Source: Podospora pseudoanserina
Lineage: Eukaryota > Ascomycota > Sordariomycetes > Sordariales > Podosporaceae
Length of the DNA: 64,000 bases
Reading direction: 5' to 3'
Assembly (NCBI RefSeq): GCF_035222485.1
Contig: NC_085925.1
Span: 620,001-684,000, forward strand
The position numbers and the translations under genes were made by a program. Below are positions 48,305-59,552 of the stretch, piece by piece (the stretch's first letter is position 1; each line of letters starts with the position of its first letter). The notes beneath the pieces were generated by a model, which was not told the origin of the DNA, did no database searches, and saw nothing but the letters and a program-made list of their open reading frames with translations.

Positions 48305-50170
48305 TCACCCATCCCTCCTCTTCTCACTCCCCATTCCCCCAACAAACCTCCTCTCCTCGCCCTCCCACCTCCTCCTCTCCACCTGCCCCCGTCCAACCCA
48401 AGCCCTCACAAACCTCCACGCCTCCCCGTCCGCCAGATTCCACGCCTCCACCGCCTCCTTAATCACCTTCCCCTCCCCGCTCAACCTCTCCTTCTTCTCC
48501 AGCACCACCTTCTTCACCTTCTCCAGCAGCGTCCGTTCCATCTCCAACTCCCTCTCCTCCGGCACCGCCCCGAATTTCGCGTCATGCATCGGCGGCAGCC
48601 CATTGTTATCCCCCCCCTCCTCATTAGGATACGAAGCCTCACTGGCAATCTCAAACCCAAAAATCCAGTCCAGGTCACTATCACTCAACGCGGCCGTGTT
48701 TTCCGCCTGTAACCAAAGCGAAGAAGCAGACGTCGGTTCCGAGGCGACAATCTCCTTGAATTTGAGCACGCGCGCAGAGGCCGGGATGCCCTTGGGAGAG
48801 ATGCCATTCGTGAGGTCGTAAATCCAGGGGTCGCGATCCGTGTGCCGCCTGATAAAAGGGATTGTCAGGTCCGAGTTGAGCGAGGAGAGAGTGAGCATCG
48901 TCAGCGGGTGGGGGACGGTGCCAATGGTGAAGATGCCACTGTCATTGACGTAGTGAGCCGGGGTGGTGACGTCGAGGGGCTTGGTGTCGTCGCACGGTGT
49001 GCATTTCTTCGTGTTCGGGGGGCATGTGCTCGGCAACGGCGACTCGGGACAATGAGAGAGCCGCCGGGCGAGTTTGTACGCCGGTTTGATCAGATGGGTC
49101 GTGTGGTGAGGTAGCGGTTTGACGACCGAGATGCCTTTGAAATACGTATTCTGCCACGCGAGGTGAAGGTGGGCGTTGATAAGCCGGTTGAGCTTCTTCA
49201 TCCCGGCGACCCTCGCAGCAGTAATCTCCTCCCCAATCTTGGAGTACTTTGTCTCGATATTCCTCGCCGAATAAAACGCCAACGCCTTCGGGTTAGTATC
49301 AACACTAAACGGATCATCACTCTTCTCCTGAACCGTCCCCAACAGCCCCTTCACCACCCCAACATGCGGACTCCCCATCGCAAGCCTAATCGCCTTCTCC
49401 ACCTCCCCCTTCGGCCCAACAAACAACCCATCATCCAACCCCTCCCACCTCGTCAGCGTCGGAAACTCCCCCCTCCTCAAATACCCAAGCAGAGCATCAT
49501 CATGCCCCCCCATGGGAAACAACAGATAACTCGCCAGCAGGCCCCCCCCCATATTATCCCACGCTAACCACCTCATCAAATCCGTCCTCAACCCCTCCGT
49601 CATCCCCTCCACCTTCTGCAACTCCTCATACAGAGGGTTATTCATCGCCTCCGCCGGGCTCAAAATAGTAGGCTGAAACCCCTTCGCCCACCAAGCCCTC
49701 CTCCACGCAAGAAGCAACTCGCTCTCCACCTCCCTATCCCCTTTCCCCTTCTCCACGCTCGTGTCATAGTAGCAATAAATCGGGGTTCTCTTCCCCAGCA
49801 CCGGCAGCACAGCCCTGTCCTCGTCAAGGGTAATCGAGCTGCTGAACGGCATGGTAAGCCACCTCCAATCCGAATACCACGACGACTCCCCATCGGTGTC
49901 ATTCTTTTGCCTCTCCGGCTTGTGCGACGGCGGCTTGAACGGGTTCAGCTTCTTCAACCACGGACTTTTCAACGATTTGGGTATCCCGAATTTGTGCCCC
50001 CCCGCCTTCGGTTTCGAGTCCGTCGGTACGGTTGCCGCCACCTGGTCGCTGGGGAAGCTGAAGAGCAGGCTGAGCAGCGCAAACAGCCCCAGGCAGACAA
50101 ATATCAGCGATACATGTCTCGATCCCAACCTGGGCACCGGCCGCCCAAACAAGACAAGTTGTCGAGGCAT
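48305..50170 (-). CDS. Type II membrane protein, conserved in fungi, GT32-like motif
   Basis: A single exon encodes 621 aa. A short basic N-terminus precedes one membrane segment (HVSLIFVCLGLFALLSLLFS, about residues 19-38), so the bulk is probably lumenal (Golgi or ER). After a linker the domain begins with RTPIYCYYDTS, AWRRAWWAKGFQPTILSP, and then TDLMRWLAWDNMGGGLLASY. The last segment resembles the R-x-D-L-x-R-Y...GG-x-Y-x-D-x-D block of GT32 glycosyltransferases, but the D-x-D metal-binding pair is not present at the expected place. Several cysteines (CPESPLPSTCPPNTKKCTPC) suggest a disulfide-rich loop. I recall this as an uncharacterised fungal family; a glycan-related role is inference. 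Confidence 0.6.
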   Translation of the reverse strand: MPRQLVLFGRPVPRLGSRHVSLIFVCLGLFALLSLLFSFPSDQVAATVPTDSKPKAGGHKFGIPKSLKSPWLKKLNPFKPPSHKPERQKNDTDGESSWYSDWRWLTMPFSSSITLDEDRAVLPVLGKRTPIYCYYDTSVEKGKGDREVESELLLAWRRAWWAKGFQPTILSPAEAMNNPLYEELQKVEGMTEGLRTDLMRWLAWDNMGGGLLASYLLFPMGGHDDALLGYLRRGEFPTLTRWEGLDDGLFVGPKGEVEKAIRLAMGSPHVGVVKGLLGTVQEKSDDPFSVDTNPKALAFYSARNIETKYSKIGEEITAARVAGMKKLNRLINAHLHLAWQNTYFKGISVVKPLPHHTTHLIKPAYKLARRLSHCPESPLPSTCPPNTKKCTPCDDTKPLDVTTPAHYVNDSGIFTIGTVPHPLTMLTLSSLNSDLTIPFIRRHTDRDPWIYDLTNGISPKGIPASARVLKFKEIVASEPTSASSLWLQAENTAALSDSDLDWIFGFEIASEASYPNEEGGDNNGLPPMHDAKFGAVPEERELEMERTLLEKVKKVVLEKKERLSGEGKVIKEAVEAWNLADGEAWRFVRAWVGRGQVERRRWEGEERRFVGGMGSEKRRDG

Positions 50171-50691
50171 GATTCAGAAAGTGTTTAATTCATTCGAGGT
50201 TTTGGAAGCAAAAGTGTTGTTGTCGAGCCAAGCCCGTCGTAGGCTGGGTACAGTTGGTGGCAGGTAGAGGCGCAAACGAGCGGAAGGAAAGGTTGGTCAA
50301 CCAACTAGGAGAAGGATACACATTGAAAGGCACAAGAGAGGTAGGTAGCAAAGGTGACAGAAAAGATTCAGTGCATTGCGCTGAGATAATCCGTATCCGC
50401 CCAACTTGGCCAACAGTTCGTTTGCAGTAGTAGTAGTCGTCGTCGTCGTCGTCGTCGTCACCAATTCAGGAGGTTCTTGGGCAAGGTATCGATAAGAAAA
50501 TCCAAGAAAACGCGGGCGCGACGTTGTTTTAATTAACCAACAGGGGTTTCCACGCAAACTCCACACAGTGTACAAAACCCACAAACTTGGCATTGCCCCT
50601 TAAAGAAGCCCAGGGTTAGGGTTTACTACTTTCTTCACAACAACATCAACTTTCCATTCAGTTCAAACCTAACAAATACAATGGGTATCAT
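50171..50691. other. Intergenic region with trinucleotide repeats
   Basis: Short GTA and GTC repeats lie near 50425-50460. It holds the promoter of the membrane protein gene and the 3' flank of the Abp2-domain gene. Confidence 0.5.
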
Positions 50692-52749
50692 TCATTCCAT
50701 CTCCCTAGCCAAATCCAACATCCTCTTCCTGAAACCCACACTCTCCTCCTCCTTCCTCCTAAACGCCACCATCAAATCCCTGTACTTTTGCTCCCAATCC
50801 ACCGCCCCCCCTCCCCCTCCTGTCCCATCCTTCTTCTTCCTTTTCCAAGCCGCATGCATGACCTCCTCCTCCATACTGAAATCCCCCACCACGCTCCCAT
50901 ACCTAAGCTGCCAGTGAGTCTTGTACCTCGTCCGATCCTCCAGTTCCGCCAACTTTACCACCTTTAAGCTCTTCCTCGGCATCAAATACCCCCCCCCAGC
51001 CAACGCACTGAGATTGATCAAAAAGTCCAAATGACTCGACGCCGTGGTCCGAAGCCGGTCGAGGACAGCTTGGGTAAAAGCCCAGGCCTCATCCCCGGAG
51101 CAGGCGGGGATTTTGTTGCCGTTGGCGTCGAACCATTCCGCGTTCATCAGGTCCGTCATGAAGAGGCCTTCGACTTCAGTCATGTTTGTTCTGTCCGCGG
51201 GGTCATACTGGGTGGGATTGAGTGCTGCTATCGGCGGTTGGTTGTTGGCAGTTGTTGGGTAACTCGCCACATGAACGGCTTGTGGTAGCAACTGCGGTTG
51301 TTGTTGTTGTTGTTGTTGTATTTGCTGCTGTTGTGCTTGTGATGAAGGCTCGGTAGTAGTCTGCCCATTAACCATGACTACTGGTGGTGGTGGTGGTGGT
51401 GTGGCAAGCCGCACCTCACCACCTACCCTCTCTGGAACCTGCAGTGACAGCCTGCTTCTTTTTGCCGGCCTCGAGTGCACCGACTCTACCGGTGACGGGT
51501 GGACTGGTGATGCCTGAATCGGACTCGGCATCGCCACCGCTGGCGATGTTGTTGTGAGAGGAGACGCAGTTGGCACACCCCAGTTTTTGATTGACGTTCG
51601 CGGGAGCAGCACACCGCCATTTCCATTTGATGCGCTGCCGCCTTCTTCCGGATTGGGAGAGGCTGACTTGAAGCCGCCCGGGGTAGCTGGAAAGGCAGAA
51701 AACGGCCCCTCCATATTCACAGGACGACTGTTTGGAGGACGACCCCTGACTCTCCCGGTGCCGTTAGCCCCGCCCCTCCTCCACGCTGATGAGACAACTT
51801 TGGCTCCATGGCGTCTGTGAGCATTTCTTCTCGAAGAAGGTGTGATGGCAGATTGTGGCTCGTCTGCCCAAAACGAAGCTCTGGACGACGGTGTGATGGC
51901 AGAGTAAGGGTACGTCGTCAATGGGGTCGCTGTCAACGGTGTTTGGACAAGATCGTGGGCAAACGTGGCGCCGGATGGGTTGAGCCTCGTTGGGTCTGGC
52001 GGAGGGGGAAACACAAAGACGCTTCCTCTTCGCGCGCCGGTAAGAGGCTCCGCCGTCCAGGCACCGCCATTCTCGCCTTCATCCACCCGAGGTGATGGTC
52101 GCTGTGAGGGTGACTTTCCCAGGTCATCCTCTCCAGGTCTCCTCCGGCCCCTCTTGGGCTTGATGTGTGGCAACAAGGCCCGTAACGCCATGTCGTCCTC
52201 GGCCAAGACCCCTTCCCTGTCCAGCTCTGCAATCGGGACATTCTCGTCCGGTATCTCGGTCCAGTAGGGCGACCCTCTCTCCATGAGATACTCAAAGAAG
52301 GCATCCACATGCATCGACTTCATCCATCGTTTTAGTCTGGCGGCGTACTGCTGAATCTTCTGGCCGCTCTCGCCCTCACCCGGCGGATCAACCCCCAGCT
52401 TGATAGCCAACTCGGCCCATGTCTTGAGCTGTTTGGTGTCGAACTGTTTGATGAGATCAAACAAAAGAGATGCGCTGAAACTCTTGCCGCCGCTTTTGGG
52501 GAGGGCGCGAAACGCTTCCCGGAGAGCGGTCGTGTCTGTCCCAGGTGGCACACAGGGGTTGCAGTGAAGAATAAAATCGACATAAGCATCCTCGATATTA
52601 GCTGCGTTGACCTGTCTATCTGGCAATGGAGGACGTGTTGCTGAGGGAGACAGAGTTGAAGTTGCCGATGGTGATGCCTCTTCTGAAGGGGGCAGGATGT
52701 CTGCGGGGGACTCGGTCGAGTCTTCGGTCGTTGCCATTGTATGATCCAT
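50692..52749 (-). CDS. ARS-binding protein 2 (Abp2-domain) protein
   Basis: A single exon. The start is placed at 52749 (MDHTMATTED), though 52737 or an in-frame ATG at 52812 is possible. The N-terminal domain reads VDFILHCNPCVPPGTDTTAL, LREAFRALPKSGGKSF, LFDLIKQF, LKTWAELAIKLGV, YAARLKRWMKSMHVDAFFEY, which I recognise as the Abp2 family named after the fission-yeast ARS-binding protein. Next come KPKRGRRR (basic), a long Pro/Ser/Gln-rich linker, and a C-terminal conserved part (ADRTNMTEVEGLFMTDLMNAEWFD ... TRYKTHWQLRYGSVVG) ending in a short coiled coil. A DNA-binding role at replication origins is known for the founding member; here it is inferred. Confidence 0.75.
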   Translation of the reverse strand: MDHTMATTEDSTESPADILPPSEEASPSATSTLSPSATRPPLPDRQVNAANIEDAYVDFILHCNPCVPPGTDTTALREAFRALPKSGGKSFSASLLFDLIKQFDTKQLKTWAELAIKLGVDPPGEGESGQKIQQYAARLKRWMKSMHVDAFFEYLMERGSPYWTEIPDENVPIAELDREGVLAEDDMALRALLPHIKPKRGRRRPGEDDLGKSPSQRPSPRVDEGENGGAWTAEPLTGARRGSVFVFPPPPDPTRLNPSGATFAHDLVQTPLTATPLTTYPYSAITPSSRASFWADEPQSAITPSSRRNAHRRHGAKVVSSAWRRGGANGTGRVRGRPPNSRPVNMEGPFSAFPATPGGFKSASPNPEEGGSASNGNGGVLLPRTSIKNWGVPTASPLTTTSPAVAMPSPIQASPVHPSPVESVHSRPAKRSRLSLQVPERVGGEVRLATPPPPPPVVMVNGQTTTEPSSQAQQQQIQQQQQQQPQLLPQAVHVASYPTTANNQPPIAALNPTQYDPADRTNMTEVEGLFMTDLMNAEWFDANGNKIPACSGDEAWAFTQAVLDRLRTTASSHLDFLINLSALAGGGYLMPRKSLKVVKLAELEDRTRYKTHWQLRYGSVVGDFSMEEEVMHAAWKRKKKDGTGGGGGAVDWEQKYRDLMVAFRRKEEESVGFRKRMLDLAREME

Positions 52750-54103
52750 GATGTATGTGTCCAAACCTCTCAGTTCATGGCCGAGATTGTAGGGATGCGT
52801 CCACAATATCAAATTGACAGGCCTTCTTCGCGGCGCATTCTCGATGCGACGTACTCCAATGCAGCAGCTGTTGTACTGAGCCTCCGGACTGCTGCAGAGT
52901 TGGAGGGGCTAATCAAATCAAAACAACAGCCTCATCTGCGCCTTGGGATGAAACGAAACGACAAGATGGATATCTGAGATGGAGGCAGATCAAGAGAATA
53001 AATGGCACAAAAAATAAAGAATGGGAATTAATGAGCTTACTCTCCACAAATCACAGCTCTTGCTCACTCATGAGGGCTCTGTCGAGGAAAGTGAGAGTGA
53101 GAAGTGTTCTTGATGGAGATTGATGGCGTCGTGGTTCAAACGGACAGGGGCAAGCACCTTCAGCCCACCCGTCCCACCACAACCCCCCATTGGGATTGGC
53201 GTCGAGCGCAACGGGTCTGAAAATAGAATTGCCAAGGCTGGGGAATTGAGCAAGAAACACTGTGAGGGGCACTGTGGTTTTTTCTGTTGTTGAACACACA
53301 CACACACAGTCGTCACATGCAGCTGCCATTGGGGGGGCCGTGTCTCCCGGCAGTTGTGTGAGATGAAGCATGCATATCAACAACACCAGGTAAGGTACGA
53401 AGTACGGGTGGTGGTAAGCTGTGGAGGCTCAGGTTTGGGAGCAGAGTGAGACTGGAAGCTTGCGCCTTTGAGAGGGATATTAATTTTGGGTCTGTGGATT
53501 GAGATCGCGCAAATGATGACTCGGTAGTTTGCGTCTGGTCGAGAGGGGTTGAATGAAGCGCCAGTGAGCCTGGAGAGTGAAGATAGATAGGTAAGAGTGC
53601 GATGTTTGTCCATGATCATTGAAGACAGAATTCTGCATGAGAATGTCATCAAACAACCAGTCAGGCGCCTCTCTTTTCCAAATGCCGAATCGGGTATAAA
53701 AAGGAAAAAAGAACCCGGGCCCTCAAGCTTTCACATGATTCCCTCTCCCCCGGGCCGGCATGGGAGCGGCAGTGACGTCGCCATCGTCCGGGTTAAGCCG
53801 CCGCGCATTACCCCAGCTTGACACTTGTTAGCGTCCCGCATTTGATCGGACCTCGGCAGCCACCACACTATTCATACCTGACCACGAGGGAACAGGAATG
53901 AATGCCTTCACTAGTAAAAACTGACTGTTTATCTTATAAACCAAACCTGCCCATCCATCTGCCACCCTTCGCGCCGCCCTGTGATTGCTTCTCTTTGTTC
54001 TCTTTTACATACCCAAGCTACACCATCGCGCATAACATCGCGACCTCTCTCTCTTTCCCTTTTGATACCCTCACGCATCCTCACCACCCTCACCACCACC
54101 ACC
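52750..54103. promoter_or_regulatory. Divergent promoter region between the Abp2 gene and ANT1
   Basis: 1.35 kb between two start codons facing away from each other. No additional gene is seen. Confidence 0.5.
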
Positions 54104-55201
54104 ATGTCCGCCCAATCCAAGCCCGTCCTCCCCCAAAACGACAATGTCGCCCACGCCCTCGCCGGCGCCGGAGGTGGCATCCTCTCCATGGCCCTGACGT
54201 ATGTTCTCCGTCCCACCTCTCCCCATCCCATCACTAACGTCTTCCCCCCCTCCCCCAAAAAATAGTTACCCCCTAATAACTCTCTCCACCCGCGCCCAAG
54301 TCGAATCCAAGCGCCCCGGCTCCGAAACCGCCTTCCTCGCCGCTGTCCAAAAAATCGTCGCCCGCGAAGGCGTCTCGGGCCTCTACTCGGGCCTCTCCTC
54401 CGCCCTCTTCGGCATCTCCGTCACAAACTTTGTCTACTACTACTGGTACGAGTGGACCCGCGCCTTCTTCGAAGCCGCCGCCGAAAAGTCGGGTCGCGCC
54501 TCCAAGAAGCTCACCACTGTCGAGTCCATGATCGCCGGCGCCATCGCCGGCTCCGCCACCGTTATTCTGACAAACCCCATCTGGGTCGTCAACACGCGCA
54601 TGACCACCCGCAAGGCTGCCGCCACCGAAGATGGGGAAAAGAAAGATGACCTCGAGGCGCAAAAGGCGCGGAACAAGAAGCCGAGCACCATCGGGACGTT
54701 GTTGGCGTTGTTGAAGAAGGAGGGGCCGCAGGCGTTGTTTAGCGGGGTGGTGCCCGCTTTGGTGTTGGTTATCAACCCCATTTTGCAGTACACGCTGTTT
54801 GAGCAGATGAAGAATGCGGTGGAGAAGAAGAGGAGGATTACTCCCGGGGTTGCGTTTGTGCTGGGCGCGTTGGGCAAGTTGTTTGCTACTACGGTTACGT
54901 ACCCTTACATCACCGTCAAGAGCCAGATGCACGTCGAGGGGGGCAAGAAGGAGGGTGTTACTGAGGCGCTGAAGAGGGTGGTGAGGGAGGAGGGATATGC
55001 TGGGCTTTACAAGGGTGAGTTATATGCCCATGAGGATCATATGGAACACGTTATAACGGCGGCTAACCGTGAAAATTAGGCATCGGTCCCAAGGTGAGCC
55101 AGAGCGTCATCACTGCTGCCTGCTTGTTCGCGCTCAAGGATGTGCTCTACGAGTACTCCGTTCGCCTCAGAGGCTCCATGGCGAGAAAGGCTCTTGCCTA
55201 A
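54104..55201 (+). CDS. ANT1: Peroxisomal adenine nucleotide carrier (ANT1/PMP47 type)
   Basis: Three exons (54104-54198, 54266-55014, 55080-55201) with introns of 67 and 65 nt give 321 aa, normal for a mitochondrial-carrier-family protein. The three carrier repeats are visible by their odd-helix signatures: TYPLITLSTRAQVE, TNPIWVVNTRM and TYPYITVKSQMHVE, each followed by the G-x-x-G-L-Y/F type motif (GVSGLYSGLSSALFG, GPQALFSGVVPAL, GYAGLYKGIGPK). The unusual first signature TYPLITLSTRAQ is the hallmark of PMP47/ANT1 carriers of the peroxisome, which bring ATP into the matrix for fatty-acid activation. The last intron falls exactly before the last G-I-G-P-K loop. Confidence 0.9.
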
Positions 55202-55474
55202 ATTCGAGACTGGACAGAGAGTCTTTGGCATATGAAATCGATAACGGATTGACAAACATGGACAGAATACTTGGTTGCAAAACCATTTTGGAACAGACAT
55301 CACCATCTGCGGATGACACCTGCAAGAAGGGCTGTTGACAGCACCTTGTTGAGATGCGAGGGATTTGTACATATATTTGAAGACTACGTGTAACGCTACC
55401 ATTAGTGCAAGAAAAGAGACGCCGTTCGAAACCTTTTGATCATTTCGTTCCCGCCCAAGTCTGTCTTGATTGCA

Positions 55475-58245
55475 TCAAGCCTCACCAATCTCCTCTACCG
55501 TAGGAACAACCCACCACTCATGCCCCCCCTCCACCGCCTTGCCAATCTCAACCTTGAGTCCCAACTCGTTGACCCCCTTTTTATCCTCCCCCCTCTCCTC
55601 CAGTCTCCTCTTCAAAACCTCCACCACCACCGCAGCCCTATCAACCGCCACAATCTGCCCCTTCACCCCCCAACCCACCTCTCAAAACACCCCACGCTAA
55701 AACTATCCTTCTCGCTCAGCCTCTCCATAACCTCCAACCCCCTACTCGCCTGCTCCAAGCTCAGACTCGCATCATCCAGCAACCTCCCCGTCTCCACCTG
55801 CCGCCTATCCGTCGCAGCCCTGTACACCTCCCAACTGGGCAGCTCCGGCATCCCAATCGCCGCAAAAGGCTTCATCCGCACATCATACCTCATCTCATCA
55901 GTACTGTACGGCCTCGGCGGCGCCACCACCAACCCCAACCTCCCCAACGCAGCATACAAGTTCGACAACGCATCCGCCATCTCCCAGGTGATAGCCGCAT
56001 CCAAACTAGTCTGATACAAATACTGCCTCGACTTGTTAAACGCCGCCTCCTGCCCCACCGACGGGCTAGCAGCCTGCTGCCCAGCCTCCCTGTGCTTGGT
56101 AAAAAAGCTGATCCGATCCACCAACCTCGCTCGGGATCTAGCCAGCTCGGATAGGTACCAGTACATCCCCCCCAGCTCGTCGGGCGCATAAATCTCCAGC
56201 TCGAACCCCAGCTGCACAATCCACTCCATCAGTCGCAACTTGTACAGATACGCCCAGCTCGACAAGGGGAGGGAATACGTCGGTCCTACTCCCCCGCCCC
56301 CATCTCCCGTAGGCGGATACACCAGCGGTGTCTCCTCGATTTGGTGCTGCAGCAGCTGATCAATCTGCTCAGCGTCCAGCTGGACCGTTTCCCAGTCTTG
56401 GATCGAGTGGCAGAGCGTTCGTCTGATTCGGCAGCGGTTCTGGCAAAAGGCGCGGAAGATGTCAAGGTAGGATTGGGCAGCGCGCTGGCGGAAGGTTTCC
56501 ATTTGGTGGGCAAGGGCGTATCGCCAGTGGTGGGGGGCTTCGACGAGGTCGTTGGCTGGGTCGAGGAGTTTGCTTGCCGGGAGGACGACCAGACTCAAGT
56601 CATCGTCGATGACGTGGCGGATGGAGAGCTTGCCGAGGATGATCATGTCTTTGAACAAAAAGGACTGGAGCAAAGTGCGGATGTAGACGAGGGGTTGGGG
56701 TTTTTGGGATTGGAACGTCATGACAAAGTTCTGCTGGCGTCAATATCCAAGTAGGTTGAAGGGGTCAAAAGGGGTAAACTCACCAATAAACTCTGCGAAT
56801 CGTGATAATTCAGCACATTCAACACATCAATCCCGTCCGCAAACAACTTCTTGAAGTGCTTGTACGTCTCCTCCGTGCTCAGCTTTACTATCGGCCTCGG
56901 CGGCATCGTACTCGCCAATCTCCTCTGAATCTTTGTGCTGAACGCCTCCGGTACCGGTGTCCCCAGATGCCTGGACTTGTAAATCATTTCCCACACAGCC
57001 TCCATCTGCGTCCATGGCAGGCTCAACGAATCAGGGTTACTCCTCAGCACAGACAGCTCTATCGCCCTCAAGAAGGCTGTCCGTAGTTCCAGCCTGAACC
57101 CCAACGCTTGCGCAAGCTGATCGCCAATCGTATGCCGAACGCTATGCACCAACCTCCGAGCAGCCATGAGTTCCTCGTTGATCTCGTCCAATTCAAACGA
57201 ATCCAAGAGTGAGCGATGGTAAGTATTGGTGACGAAATCCTCTTCCTGTCCACAATTGTCAGCCACCCGCCCATCCCCTATCTCCCTCCTCCCCAAAAAA
57301 AAAAACTCACCTCATAATAATGCTCAAACTTGATCCGATCATTAATATACCAACAACACTTCACCACCCCCAAACAATAAGCCCTCAGCACAACATGCAT
57401 CGTCTCCCCTCCCCACTGGTTTCCCCTAATAAAATCCGCATCCCCCAAAACCATCGGCTCCGGCTCCAGCATCCGATCAATATACACATTCGTCAACAAC
57501 GTCTGTGAAAGAGGATACCCCTGATACCAAGCCATCTCAAGACAGAACATCTGGTCAATAATCCCAATTACCTCCCCCGGACTCAACACCCTCGTCACAT
57601 CATAATCCTCATCCAGGCTCTCCCCGGGAGCAAGACAGCCGCTGTCCATCTTTGGGTCCATGATCTATTTATTTCCTGTTAGCCCTCCCCCCCCCACACT
57701 TGTCTCCCCTGCTCAAGAACGCACCTCTAAAGCGCCCACACTCTCAAACAAACTGAAAAACCCATCCTTGACTAATTCGCCCAGTTCCAACGCTGTCACT
57801 GTCAGCACTCCTTCTCGTGATATTTCATTTCATAAAAGGAAAACTCACCCCCAGCAGCAGCTCTAAACTTCGACGTCACGTCAAACGCCACGATCCCTTG
57901 CTGATCACCACCCCCCATGATAAAGTCCGGTGGTGGTGGTGGTGGCGGTGGTAGTAGCTCCTCCTCGTAAGGCTGATACCCCTGACCCTGCTGCGCTTCA
58001 AAATCCCCAAACCCAAACAACCCTCCTCCTGCTGCTGCGTGGTGATGGTGAAAAGGTTGTTGCTGTGGGGTGTTGTTTGGTGGTGTTGTTGTCGTGCTGG
58101 TGGTGGTGGGGTTGAGGGATAAGTCGTTTAGTTCTATCCATTGTCCATCAGTAAATCCGCTTTACCAGATTAAAAGAAAAAAACGGACGGAAATATACCT
58201 ACTTCTGGTAAGATTCTCCGGTTCAGAGTCTGATGTGTTGCTCAT
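55475..58245 (-). CDS. MAK10: NatC N-terminal acetyltransferase auxiliary subunit Mak10/NAA35
   Basis: Six exons: 58245-58203, 58133-57849, 57792-57725, 57664-57311, 57245-56784 and 56730 to the end; introns are 69, 56, 60, 65 and 53 nt. The N-terminal signature is clear: FDVTSKFRAAAGALELGELV, DGFFSLFESVGALE, IMDPKMDSGC. Later segments (YPLSQTLLTNVYID, HVVLRAYCLGVVKCC, LNVLNYHDSQSLL) also fit Mak10. The auxiliary subunit anchors NatC to the ribosome for acetylation of Met-hydrophobic N-termini. The frame as given stops at 55663-55665 (CFERWVGG), yet the family's C-terminus (ending GHEWWVVPTVEEI) follows in another frame down to 55475. One extra G in a run of six at 55666-55671 would restore it. 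The end of exon 1 is uncertain. Confidence 0.88.
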
Positions 58246-59089
58246 TGCGTGGGTTGTTGTCAAGCGTTAAAGTGAAGGTGGGAAAAATAAATCTTCTGGA
58301 TGGGATGGATGGAATGCAAAGAAGGCAGAGAGAAGAAGTATGACTGGAGCCTCTCTGCCTGACTGCTTGCTGTAAGTTGATCCAATGAGAATTGCAGCCT
58401 TCTTTTGCATGGAGAAAAAAAAAAAAAAGACAAGGCCCTGAGAAATGATAAAAAGGCAACGGATTTTTAGTTAGTTAGGTCTTGCGTCGTTAGTGGCGTA
58501 TGACTTGCAGTTTGCGTCTACCCTGACTGTTGGGGGTAATGGTGCAGTATGAGGTGAGTGAGTGAGCTGTGGTGGTGGTGGTGTGCTAAAAGGCGGGTGA
58601 CTGGGTGGATATGCTTGGGGCGCTTGACCACCCCTCTCTCCCATGGAACTGGGTTTGCTATCTGCTGCGGATGCCCGGACTTCCATATAAGTTTGACATA
58701 GGTAATGGAACGATACTCTCTGAATTGCAGAGTACATACAATCTAAGAAATTCTCTTGTAGTCTGCTGAAGAATGAGCTTCATGGGATTGGTGCTTGTAA
58801 CATCACACCAAACAACAACAGTGACATCAACCTTCCATCCACCACCTTGATAGCTTCATAGGTCCAGGTATTTTTGCATTCCCCCCTTCACCCAACTATG
58901 ATACAAGGCTCCAACCGGTCAGGCAGCGCAGTGCTTCCCATCTCTCGCTCCCAAAAGAACCGCACACATCACCTCCCCAAACCCCGTCTATACCATTGCC
59001 GTAGTGTGTCGAGTGTTGCGCTCCATCCCATTCGGCGATTCCAACCCCCCTACACCAACTCCTTTCAAGCCATTTTCAATGTCGGGAAT
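58246..59089. other. Intergenic region
   Basis: Holds the MAK10 promoter and the ATP15 3' flank. No gene seen. Confidence 0.5.
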
Positions 59090-59552
59090 TTACTGGCCAC
59101 CCTGAGCAGCACTCTCAACAGCAGCCGCAGCGTTAGCCTGCTCAAGGTTCTTAAGCTCGCCCTGCTTTCCGTTCTGTCCTCCCCCCCCAGTACCAATCAG
59201 CTATCCAATCCCTCTCGTTTCAACTCCTCAAGATGTGTGTGTGTACTCACCGACCACTTCGCAAACCTAATTTCAGAAACACCTCTGCGCTCAGCAGCAA
59301 GTCTCTTCTCCTCCTTCAAGCTGCGGCGCACAACCCGGGAGGCAACGGCCAGGTAGCGGTTGTAGCTGTTTGTTGCCCCAGTCAGCACAAATCTGTTCCC
59401 TTTATCCCTTTCCCAATCCAATTCCATCTCCAATCCCCCAATCTCGGTCGTTGTCGTCCACATCCCCCTCCAGCTCCCCCCCCACCGTCCCTCCCCAATT
59501 GATCAAAAAAAACGACTCACGTCAGGCCAGCGGCTTTCCACGCAAAGGTCAT
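59090..59552 (-). CDS. ATP15: Mitochondrial ATP synthase F1 subunit epsilon
   Basis: Three small exons (59552-59521, 59365-59251, 59173-59090) with introns of 155 and 77 nt give 76 aa. Exon 1 encodes MTFAWKAAGLT; exon 2 YNRYLAVASRVVRRSLKEEK and RLAAERRGVSEIRFAKW; exon 3 NGKQGELKNLEQANAAA to the stop. The W-K-x-A-G-L-T-Y-N-R-Y start and the R-x-x-L-K-E-E-x-R segment are diagnostic of the eukaryotic F1 epsilon subunit (Atp15), part of the central stalk that binds gamma and delta. Length is slightly above yeast Atp15. No open frame longer than exon 2 marks this gene, so it is easily missed. Confidence 0.92.
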
